From Streptomyces sp. NRRL S-337 (GTDB lineage Bacteria; Actinomycetota; Actinomycetes; Streptomycetales; Streptomycetaceae): a DNA stretch of 36,015 nucleotides. Made by a program: the position numbers and the translations under genes. Location of the stretch: contig NZ_JOIX01000077.1 of assembly GCF_000720175.1 (NCBI RefSeq), forward strand, positions 1-36,015, read 5' to 3'. The notes below the pieces were generated by a model that saw only the letters and a list, made by a program, of their open reading frames with translations, did not search any database and was not told the DNA's origin. Shown piece by piece: positions 13,907 to 20,226 of this stretch. The first letter of the stretch is position 1. Each line of letters starts with the position of its first letter.

Positions 13907-15142
13907 ATGCAGAACACCGCCGAGACCGCCCCCGACGCGCCCGTCGACGTCACGCCCCTGCTCGACGACCCGCACACCGCCTACGCCGCACTGCGCGAGG
14001 CCGGACCGGTGCACCGGATCACCGGGGCCGACGGGCAGCCCGCCTGGCTGGTCACCCGCTACGACGACGTCCGCCGGGCCCTCGCCGACCCGCGGCTGTC
14101 CCTGGACAAGCGGCACGCGGCGCCCGGCGGCTTCCGCGGCTTCGCCCTGCCGCCCGCCCTCGACGCCAATCTCCTCAACATGGACCCGCCGGACCACACC
14201 CGCATCCGCCGCCTGGTCGGCAAGGCGTTCACCCCCGGCCGGGTGGACGCGCTGCGGGCGCCCGTACGGCGGATCGCGGAGGAACTGCTGGACGCGATGG
14301 AGCGGCGCGGCGGCCCGGCGGACCTGATCGCCGACTACGCCGGGCCGCTGCCCATCACCGTGATCTGCGATCTGCTCGGCGTCCCCCACCAGGACCGCCG
14401 GGACTTCCTGGCCTGGTCCGACGCGCTGATCACCCCGGACCCGACCCGGCCGGAGCTGATGCGGCAGGCGATCGGCGCGATGCTGGAGTTCTACACCGGG
14501 CTGATCGCCGCGAAGCGCGCCGAACCGGGCGACGATTTGCTCTCCGACCTCGTCGCGGTGCGGGACGACACGGACGGCAGCGGCGGCGCCGGAGGCGGCG
14601 ACCGGCTCACCGAGGACGAGCTGACCTCGCTCGCCTTCCTCATCCTCTTCGCCGGATACGAGAACACCGTCCACCTCATCGGCAACGCCGTGCTCGCCCT
14701 GCTCGACCACCCCGAACAGCTTCAGGAGTTGCAGCGGAATCCGGCCGAACTGCCGACCGCCGTCGAGGAGTTCCTCCGGTACGACGGACCGTCCCCGCTC
14801 GCCATCCGCCGGTTCCCGAAGGAGGACGTGGAGATCGGCGGGGTACGCATCCCGGCGGGCGAGAGCGTGCTGCTGGCGATCGCGTCCGCGAACCGCGACC
14901 CGGCCCGCTTCCCCGACCCGGACCGGCTGGACCGGGGCCGGGAGCTCTCCGGGCACCTCGCGCTGGGCCACGGCATCCACTACTGCCTCGGCGCGCCGCT
15001 CGCCCGGATGGAGACCGTCACCGCGCTGGAGGCGCTGCTCGCCCGCTTCCCCGAGCTGCGACTTGCCGTCCCGCGAGGGGATCTGCGGCACCGTCCGGCC
15101 CTGCGTTCGCGTGGCCTGATTTCGCTGCCCGTCGCCTGGTAA
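13907..15142 (+). CDS. Cytochrome P450 (CYP107-like)
   Basis: 411 residues, typical of soluble bacterial class I P450s that receive electrons from ferredoxin. The C-helix heme-propionate motif is NMDPPDHTRIRRLVGKAF. The I-helix near residue 248 is LFAGYENTVHL, where Asn stands at the place usually held by the conserved Thr next to Glu. The K-helix ExxR is EEFLR near 288. The heme-binding loop is ALGHGIHYCLGAPLAR with Cys360 as ligand and Leu instead of the usual Phe at its start. Sequence flavour resembles CYP107, a family of macrolide and other tailoring hydroxylases, but no biosynthetic cluster is nearby. Start ATG 13907 fits family length and a leaderless promoter; the open frame upstream to 13760 runs through a terminator hairpin and is rejected. 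Confidence 0.92.
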   Translation: MQNTAETAPDAPVDVTPLLDDPHTAYAALREAGPVHRITGADGQPAWLVTRYDDVRRALADPRLSLDKRHAAPGGFRGFALPPALDANLLNMDPPDHTRIRRLVGKAFTPGRVDALRAPVRRIAEELLDAMERRGGPADLIADYAGPLPITVICDLLGVPHQDRRDFLAWSDALITPDPTRPELMRQAIGAMLEFYTGLIAAKRAEPGDDLLSDLVAVRDDTDGSGGAGGGDRLTEDELTSLAFLILFAGYENTVHLIGNAVLALLDHPEQLQELQRNPAELPTAVEEFLRYDGPSPLAIRRFPKEDVEIGGVRIPAGESVLLAIASANRDPARFPDPDRLDRGRELSGHLALGHGIHYCLGAPLARMETVTALEALLARFPELRLAVPRGDLRHRPALRSRGLISLPVAW

Positions 15143-15203
15143 TCGAGAAACGAACACGTTTTTGAGGCGTAACCGTTCGCCGATGCGGTAGAAAGGTTCT
15201 TGA

Positions 15204-15241
15204 GCCCGCCCGGTGTGCATCCCCCGTCGCACCGGGCGGGC
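15204..15241 (+). terminator. Terminator after the cytochrome P450 gene
   Basis: Perfect 12-bp arms (15204-15215 and 15230-15241) around a 14-base loop, followed by a pyrimidine-rich CCTTCCTTT. It lies about 60 bp after the P450 stop and 110 bp before the next gene. Confidence 0.8.
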
Positions 15242-15339
15242 CTTCCTTTGCAGCTGTTGCAGATGCGATCCGCCCGGCCCGCGCCACGCCGCGATGGCCC
15301 GACTGGCCCAACTGCGCTGCGCACCGCCGCCGCGCTCCG

Positions 15340-15351
15340 TAGCGTGACGGC
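15340..15351 (+). promoter_or_regulatory. -10 element of a leaderless promoter for the carboxypeptidase gene
   Basis: TAGCGT (15340-15345) followed by 6 bases and ATG 15352, with no Shine-Dalgarno. The geometry is the same as in front of the P450 gene. The -35 region is not recognisable. Confidence 0.5.
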
Positions 15352-16527
15352 ATGGCATGTGACGCACATGTACCGAAGAAGGCAGCCGCGCTGGCCCTGC
15401 TCGCCGCCGCCGGTGTCGCGCTGACCTGCATACCGGCCGCGGCGAAGGGGCCGACGTACCGTCAGCCCGCCGGGGCCGCGACCGGGGTGCGGGCCGTCAC
15501 CGACCCCGGCACACCGCAGCTGCCCGGCGGGCTGTCCGCGCTGTCGTGGATGGTGGCCGACGCCGAGACCGGCGCCGTACTGGCCGCCAAGGACCCGCAC
15601 CGCAAACTCGCCCCGGCCAGCACCCTCAAGACGCTCTTCGCGGTCACCGTCCTGCCGAAGTTCCGGTCGAGCACGGTCCGCCAGGTCAGCTCCACCGACC
15701 TCGCCGGCGTCGGCGCCGGCAGCAGCGTCGTCGGCATCCAGCAGGGCCGCCGCTACACCGTGGCCGACCTGTGGCGCGGTGTCTTCCTGCGCTCCGGCAA
15801 CGACGCGGTGCACGTCCTGGCCGCGATGAACGGCGGCTGGCAGGCCACCGCCCGCGAGATGCAGCAGACCGCCCGGAGACTCGGCGCGCACGACACCACC
15901 GTCAAGTCCCCCGACGGCTACGACGCGCCCGGCCAGGTGTCCTCCGCATACGACCTGACCGTCTTCGCCCGCGCCGGGCTGGCCAACGACGACTTCGCCC
16001 GCTACTGCGGCACCGCCCGCGCCACGTTCCCCGGCACCGGCGGCGCCGTCCCGATCGAGAACACCAACCGCCTGCTGTCCGGCTCGCACGGCGTGGCCCG
16101 TTACCCGGGCATCATCGGCGTCAAGAACGGCTACACCAGCAAGGCCGGCAACACCCTGATCGCCGCCGCCCGCCGGAACGGCCGCACCCTGCTCGTCACC
16201 GTCCTCAACCCGCAGGACCAGGTGGCCAACGGCGTCTACAAGGAAGCCGGTTCGCTGCTGGACTGGGGCTTCCGCACGGAGGGCAGCAGCCACCCGGTGG
16301 GCACCCTGCACGCCGTCCGCGCCGCCTCTCACGGCACCGCCCCGCTCCGCCCGGTGGCCGCCCGCGCCACCGGCCCCGAAAGCCGCGACGCCTCCCCCGC
16401 CTCCTTCGCCCCCGTCCTCGGGGCGGGTGGCGCCGGCATCGCGACGACCGGACTGGGCACCCTGCTCGCCCGGTGGCGGCGGAGGCCGGTCCCCGGCGGA
16501 GGCCGGGAGGGCGGAGGGGCAGGGTAG
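15352..16527 (+). CDS. Exported D-alanyl-D-alanine carboxypeptidase (peptidase S11)
   Basis: 391 residues. The N-terminus is a Sec signal (PKKAAALALLAAAGVALTC, cleavage probably after the AAA near residue 31). The penicillin-binding fold carries SxxK as STLK (Ser90) in LAPASTLKTLFAVTVLPK, SxN as SGN (Ser148), and the third motif as KNG (Lys258, in GVKNGYTSKAG) where KTG is usual in this family. The C-terminus has a short Gly/Ala hydrophobic stretch (GAGGAGIATTGLGTLLARW) followed by arginines, a likely membrane anchor. It would trim the terminal D-Ala of peptidoglycan stem peptides outside the membrane. The start has no Shine-Dalgarno but an ideal leaderless -10. It converges with the DUF309 gene, 25 bp between stops. 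Confidence 0.9.
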   Translation: MACDAHVPKKAAALALLAAAGVALTCIPAAAKGPTYRQPAGAATGVRAVTDPGTPQLPGGLSALSWMVADAETGAVLAAKDPHRKLAPASTLKTLFAVTVLPKFRSSTVRQVSSTDLAGVGAGSSVVGIQQGRRYTVADLWRGVFLRSGNDAVHVLAAMNGGWQATAREMQQTARRLGAHDTTVKSPDGYDAPGQVSSAYDLTVFARAGLANDDFARYCGTARATFPGTGGAVPIENTNRLLSGSHGVARYPGIIGVKNGYTSKAGNTLIAAARRNGRTLLVTVLNPQDQVANGVYKEAGSLLDWGFRTEGSSHPVGTLHAVRAASHGTAPLRPVAARATGPESRDASPASFAPVLGAGGAGIATTGLGTLLARWRRRPVPGGGREGGGAG

Positions 16528-16552
16528 CCGGGCTCTAGGCCCCGACCTGCCC

Positions 16553-17236
16553 TCAGCAGGCCCGCAGCCGGGGCGCGGTCTCCGCCGCCGGCACGGCCCC
16601 CGGACCGGCCACCCCGTCCCCGGCGGCCGGCCCCTCGGCCAGCCGGCCGGTCAGCTCGGCCGCCCAGGCCAGCAGCCCCGCGACGTCGATCCCGTGGGGG
16701 GCGGCCGCCGCGTACGGCGTGAGGGCCGCCGCTCCCCGGTCGAGCAGGGCGGTACCGCCCACGGCGTTGCCGCGCGCCGCATGGGTGAGGCCCACCGCGA
16801 GCTGGGCGAGCCCACGCCACAGCTCGCGCTCCGCCTCCGGCGCGGCCTTCCACGCGTCCTCCAGGACCTCGTGGGCGTGGAACGGCATCCCGGCGTCCAG
16901 CAGCCGCTGCGCCTCGGTCAGGGTCTCCGCGGGCGTCCGCGCCACCCCCTCGGGCTGGCGGGCGATGCCCGGCGCGCCGTACGGCAGCGGCCGGCCCAGA
17001 CCGTCCCGCGGCCGGGCGTTCCGGGCCCGGCCTTCCTCGTCCCGGTCCCGGCGCCGGGCCCCGGCCCCGGAGACGGCGGGCGGATCCGTCCGGCTTTCCT
17101 CCTCGGGCCCGTCGGGACCGGCGCCGCAGTGCTCGCACACGTCACTGCCGGGCCGTTCACGGATCCGGCCGCAGGCGTCGCACACCCGGTCCAGCCAGCA
17201 CGCAGGGTCGCCGCCATCGTCATGGGTGTCGTTCAC
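16553..17236 (-). CDS. DUF309 protein with N-terminal zinc-ribbon-like segment
   Basis: 227 residues from GTG 17236. The start is chosen because CACAAT (17248-17243) lies exactly 6 bases upstream, a leaderless-type -10, and no Shine-Dalgarno is present. Residues about 16-45 hold two CxxC knuckles (CDACGRIRE and CEHCG), consistent with a zinc ribbon. Residues about 60-105 are disordered and charged, beginning the RARNARPRDGLGRPLPYG lead-in of DUF309. The DUF309 helical core follows: AQRLLDAGMPFHAHEVLEDAW with the conserved HxxHE-like FHAHEVLE, then LWRGLAQLAVGLTHAARGN. The tail is Ala/Pro-rich. The molecular function of DUF309 is unknown. It follows the DUF427 gene on the same strand with a 58-bp gap. 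Confidence 0.82.
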   Translation of the reverse strand: MNDTHDDGGDPACWLDRVCDACGRIRERPGSDVCEHCGAGPDGPEEESRTDPPAVSGAGARRRDRDEEGRARNARPRDGLGRPLPYGAPGIARQPEGVARTPAETLTEAQRLLDAGMPFHAHEVLEDAWKAAPEAERELWRGLAQLAVGLTHAARGNAVGGTALLDRGAAALTPYAAAAPHGIDVAGLLAWAAELTGRLAEGPAAGDGVAGPGAVPAAETAPRLRAC

Positions 17237-17294
17237 GCTTCGATTGTGCGCCGGGCGGGCCCGGCGCGTCATGGCGGGGTACGGCCCGCGGGCG

Positions 17295-17627
17295 TCAGAC
17301 CGCCTCGGCCTCGTAGAAGCACAGATGGTCCTTGATCTGTGCCACCTCGGCGTGCGGCTCCGGGTAGGCCCAGGCGACGTCCTCGGGGCCGTCGGCCAGC
17401 GACCAGTAGGAGGCGGTGCCCTTGAAGGGGCAGACCGTGTGCGTCCCGGACGGGGTGAGCAGGTCCATCCGGACGTCCTCGGGCGGGAGGTAGTACCGCA
17501 CCGGACAGCCCGTCTCGGAGAGCAGCAGGGGCCGGTGGCTCTCGGCGACCAGCCGGCCGGCGATCTCCACGCGGACGTGGTCGGTGCCCTGGGTGACGTC
17601 GATGCGGTGGCCGCGGGTAACGCTCAT
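17295..17627 (-). CDS. DUF427 domain protein
   Basis: 110 residues, a stand-alone DUF427 domain. Family features are the early RVEIAGRLVAES strand, LLLSETGCPVRYYLPPEDV, then the signature HTVCPFKGTASYWSL, and AWAYPEPHAEVAQIKDHLCFY near the end. ATG 17627 has AAGGAG eight bases upstream, so the start is firm; the long upstream frame to 18017 reads through the thioesterase remnant and is rejected. The fold is a small beta barrel whose function is not established. It is preceded by a good hairpin at 17664-17699 that separates it from the decayed carnitine genes. Confidence 0.9.
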   Translation of the reverse strand: MSVTRGHRIDVTQGTDHVRVEIAGRLVAESHRPLLLSETGCPVRYYLPPEDVRMDLLTPSGTHTVCPFKGTASYWSLADGPEDVAWAYPEPHAEVAQIKDHLCFYEAEAV

Positions 17628-17663
17628 GACCGGCTCTCCTTCGTAGGGACCTGCACGGGAGGT

Positions 17664-17699
17664 GGTACGGGGCGCCCGCACGGCGCGGGCTCCCGTACC
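17664..17699 (-). terminator. Hairpin between the thioesterase remnant and the DUF427 gene
   Basis: Outer arms GGTACGGG/CCCGTACC (17664-17671 with 17692-17699) and inner arms GCCCGC/GCGGGC (17674-17679 with 17685-17690) stack around a small asymmetric internal loop. This is probably the original terminator of the carnitine operon. Confidence 0.6.
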
Positions 17700-17746
17700 G
17701 TCCAGGATCGCACCGGGGCCGCGCGGCCGTCTCCCGGCGCGCGCCG

Positions 17747-18201
17747 CTACACCTCCCGGATCCCGCGCCCCGCCCACTCCGGCGCCGGCGCGACGAGTGC
17801 GGCCAGCCACTCGCGGGCCGGGGCGGGCAGCGGTGCCGCCCGCCCGCCGGACCGGTCGACGTGCAGCAGGAACAGCTCCTCCGTCGTCACCGGCTCGCCG
17901 GCCGGCGCGCCCACGAACATCTAGTGCAGCAGCCGCAGTTTCCTGCCGTCCACGCCCAACACGGCCGGGCGGCGGTGAGTTCACTGCCGTGGGCGACCTC
18001 CCGCAGGCAGCGCACATGGGCCTCGACCGTGTACAGGGAGCCGCCGGTGCGCTCCCGGTAGGCCGCGTCGAGACCGGCCGCGTCCCTCAGGGCGTCCGTG
18101 GCGAAACCGAAGACAAGGACGTAGTACGCCTCGCTGAGGTGGCCGTTGTAGTCGATCCAGTCGTCCCGGACGGTCTGCCGGAAGAGGAGCGGCGCGGTCA
18201 A
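17747..18201 (-). pseudogene. Betainyl-CoA thioesterase remnant (4HBT fold), frameshift plus amber codon
   Basis: From a TTG at 18201 that overlaps the previous stop (TTGA), the frame reads a hotdog thioesterase: FRQTVRDDWIDYNGHLSEAY, then LYTVEAHVRCLREVAHGSEL. Near 17970 the frame is lost. The continuation is in another frame as VLGVDGRKLRLLH, but the next codon is TAG at 17923-17921 where family members have Glu before MFVGAPAGEP. The sequence then runs on through EELFLLHVDRSG to GIREV and its stop at 17747. So there is both a frameshift and a nonsense mutation. In the carnitine pathway this enzyme releases glycine betaine from betainyl-CoA. Two independent lesions make a sequencing slip alone an unlikely explanation. 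Confidence 0.8.
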
Positions 18202-18808
18202 CGGGGGCCGCCCAGCCGGCCGGTGGCCCGCAGTACGTCGATGACGCCCTGGTCGCGTTCGGCCACCAGGTCCGCGTACGTCCGCCCGCCCGCGGCCGCC
18301 GCGCAGGCCGGCGGCGAGGGCGGGATGGCCCATGCGCCTCCTGCAGGCGGTTGGCGATGAAGCCCGGAAGTTCACGGTCCATGGTGAGGACGGACTTGCC
18401 GGCGAGGCCGTAGAAGCGGGCGGCCCACTCGACGGCGGCCCGGTCGGTCCGCTCGCCGCCGACGACCTCGACCAGCGGGATGAGATAGGGCGGGTTGAAG
18501 GGGTGGCCCACGACCATGCGGCCGGCGTCGTCCGGGCCGGCCGCCTCTGTCTGCATGTCGGTCATCGGGTAGCCGGACGTCGAGGACGCGATCACCACCC
18601 CGGGCCGGGTCGCCGCGGCCAGCCGCGCGAGCAGCGAACGCTTCAACTCCAGCTTCTCCGGGGCGCTTTCCTGTACGAAGTCGGCGTCCGCGACGGCCTC
18701 GTCGAGGGTGGCGGCGACGGTCAGCCGGTCCGGGGAGGCGCCCGCCGCCAGACCTATCTGCTCCAGCGCGGGCCAGGCGGCGGTCACCAGGCGGCGCAGT
18801 TTCCGCTC
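18198..18808 (-). pseudogene. L-carnitine dehydrogenase remnant, N-terminus lost and internal deletion
   Basis: This is a 3-hydroxyacyl-CoA-dehydrogenase-like carnitine 3-dehydrogenase in pieces. The NAD-binding N-terminal part (GxGxxG) is gone: the gene begins abruptly at the equivalent of [20 protein letters not shown]. It then reads well through DADFVQESAPEKLELKRSLL, SSTSGYPMTD and GHPFNPPYLIPLVEVVGGE to GFIANRLQEA. There a deletion removes most of the C-terminal domain. The extreme C-terminus is found in another frame (GGRTYADLVAERDQGVIDVL...RATGRLGGPR, stop at 18198). The enzyme would oxidise L-carnitine to 3-dehydrocarnitine. It cannot be functional as read. Adjacent remnants of the same pathway on both sides support the identification. 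Confidence 0.82.
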
Positions 18809-19100
18809 GGCTCGTCCGGGTCGAGCACCAGGTCGCCGCCCATACCGGCGGTGAGGTTGATGACGACGTCGGTACCGGTCTGCTTGATGCGGTCGACGAC
18901 CTCGGCGTACAGCCGCGGATCGCGGGACGGGTCGCCGCTCCCGGGGTCGCGGACGTGGATGTGCACCACCGCGGCGCCCGCGGCGGCCGCCTCGACGGCC
19001 GACGCGGCGATCTGGTCGGGCGTCACGGGGACAGGCGGGGAGCGGCGGACGGTGTCACCGGCGCCGGTCAGCGCACAGGTGAGGATGACTCGTCGTTCAC
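18809..19100 (-). pseudogene. BKACE (DUF849, 3-keto acid cleavage enzyme) remnant, frameshift and truncation
   Basis: GTG 19100 overlaps the regulator stop (GTGA) with a good AGGGA Shine-Dalgarno, but reads MNDESSSP and does not match the family. One missing base restores [18 protein letters not shown], the normal BKACE N-terminus, in the next frame, which continues through [37 protein letters not shown] and [15 protein letters not shown]. At about 18809-18813 the sequence jumps into carnitine dehydrogenase, so roughly two thirds of the enzyme is deleted. The junction carries a short repeat (GAGCCGAGC), consistent with microhomology-mediated deletion. BKACE converts 3-dehydrocarnitine plus acetyl-CoA to acetoacetate and betainyl-CoA in carnitine catabolism. 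Confidence 0.82.
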
Positions 19101-20020
19101 GGGGATCCCTTCGGGTGCCCAAGGCGGCCGGGGCCTTGGGGGAGGGCCAGTTCGCTCTCCACGAAGGCCAGGAGAGCGGCGTGCATGGTGTCCGGGCCGG
19201 TGCTGTCCGGTGCGGTGGCCAGCACCTGGGTGGCCAGACCGTCGATCAGCGCGGTCAGCCGCAGCGCGGTGAACTCCGGATCGACCGGACGGAAGACGCC
19301 CTGCGCGACGCCGCGCCGCAGCACGTCGGCGACGGTGGTGCGCCACTGCCGGTAGTAGTGCTCGTGCAGCCGCCCCACGGCGGTGGAGCGGGCCGCCTGC
19401 GCCCACAGGTCGAGCCGGACCAGCCACTGGCGGCGCTGCTGCTCGGTGCGCGGGGTCTGCAGCGCGATCAGGTGCAACAGCTCCGCGCGGGCGTCCGGGG
19501 CCGCCGCCAGGCCCGCGGCCCGGCGCCCGGTGTCCTCGTCCATGCACCACCGCACGGCCGCCTCCAGCAGCTCGTCACGGCCCGGGAAGTGGTAGTGCAC
19601 GGCGGCCGGGCTGGTGCCGCAGGCGGCGGCGATGTCGGCGACCCGTACGCCGTGGAAGCCGTGCTCGGCGATCAGCCGGACGGTCTCCCGGACGATCTGC
19701 AGCGGCCGGCCGCCCTCGGGTACGGCCGCCGGCGCCCGCTCCGCCGCCGGGGCGGGCCGCTCCGGCGCGCCGAGCAGCCATCCGGTGTCGACCCCGCCGA
19801 GGTCGGCGATCCGCACGATCTCGGCGAGCGTGAAGCGCCGGGTGCCGCCCAGCGACCGGGACAGCTTCGACGGGTCCATCACGATCCGGCGGGCGAACTC
19901 CCGGTGGCTGACGCCGAGCCGGCCGATCACCTCCCGGACACGGTCGGTGACCGCGCCGGCGGCATCGGTGATCCGGTCCGCGGCGTTCTCGGGGGCCGGG
20001 CCCCCACGGGCGTCGTCCAT
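19097..20020 (-). CDS. Chimeric regulator: XRE-type HTH plus TetR-type HTH and ligand domain
   Basis: 307 residues from ATG 20020. Residues about 12-75 form a Cro/C1-like HTH ([19 protein letters not shown], then [20 protein letters not shown]). After a Pro/Ala linker, residues about 110-160 form a TetR HTH ([38 protein letters not shown]). A TetR ligand-binding domain runs to the end ([20 protein letters not shown] and a final helix [12 protein letters not shown]). Two DNA-binding modules in one chain is unusual but appears intact. It heads the carnitine operon and its stop overlaps the old BKACE start. It was therefore presumably the carnitine-responsive regulator and now governs only wreckage, itself, or unlinked targets. 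ATG 20020 has a TACGGT -10 eight bases upstream and no Shine-Dalgarno. Confidence 0.85.
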   Translation of the reverse strand: MDDARGGPAPENAADRITDAAGAVTDRVREVIGRLGVSHREFARRIVMDPSKLSRSLGGTRRFTLAEIVRIADLGGVDTGWLLGAPERPAPAAERAPAAVPEGGRPLQIVRETVRLIAEHGFHGVRVADIAAACGTSPAAVHYHFPGRDELLEAAVRWCMDEDTGRRAAGLAAAPDARAELLHLIALQTPRTEQQRRQWLVRLDLWAQAARSTAVGRLHEHYYRQWRTTVADVLRRGVAQGVFRPVDPEFTALRLTALIDGLATQVLATAPDSTGPDTMHAALLAFVESELALPQGPGRLGHPKGSP

Positions 20021-20028
20021 GGTCCGGG

Positions 20029-20059
20029 ACCGTAACAGGCGTGTTGAGAACATCACAAC
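20029..20059 (-). promoter_or_regulatory. Promoter and candidate operator of the XRE-TetR regulator
   Basis: On the minus strand TTGTGA (20058-20053) and TACGGT (20034-20029) are 18 bases apart. A 7-3-7 inverted repeat with one mismatch, GTTGAGA-ACA-TCACAAC on the plus strand (20043-20059), covers the -35 and is a plausible autoregulatory TetR site. Confidence 0.5.
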
Positions 20060-20226
20060 GGCCAGGAGGCGGTGTGGCGCAAAAAGACGCAGCTCACAGC
20101 GGCTTTGGCGGACGGAGTGATGAGGTGGCTGATGCAATAGTCAGTGGTGGGGCGGATGATGCCGGCCGCGGACGGGAAAAAGGGCTGGACGCGCCGTGAA
20201 CCGGGTGAATGTGGCAAAGTGACGAC

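Noticed and set aside
13907..17627. A biosynthetic gene cluster around the cytochrome P450
   Set aside because: No synthase, ligase or tailoring partner lies nearby; the neighbours are housekeeping-type genes or genes of unknown role, separated by terminators.
17628..18017. Upstream extension of the DUF427 gene to 18017
   Set aside because: It reads antiframe through the thioesterase remnant and a terminator hairpin; ATG 17627 has a proper Shine-Dalgarno.
17747..19100. Explaining the broken carnitine genes by a sequencing error
   Set aside because: One frameshift could be an error, but two large deletions, an amber codon and several frame changes across three adjacent genes cannot reasonably be.
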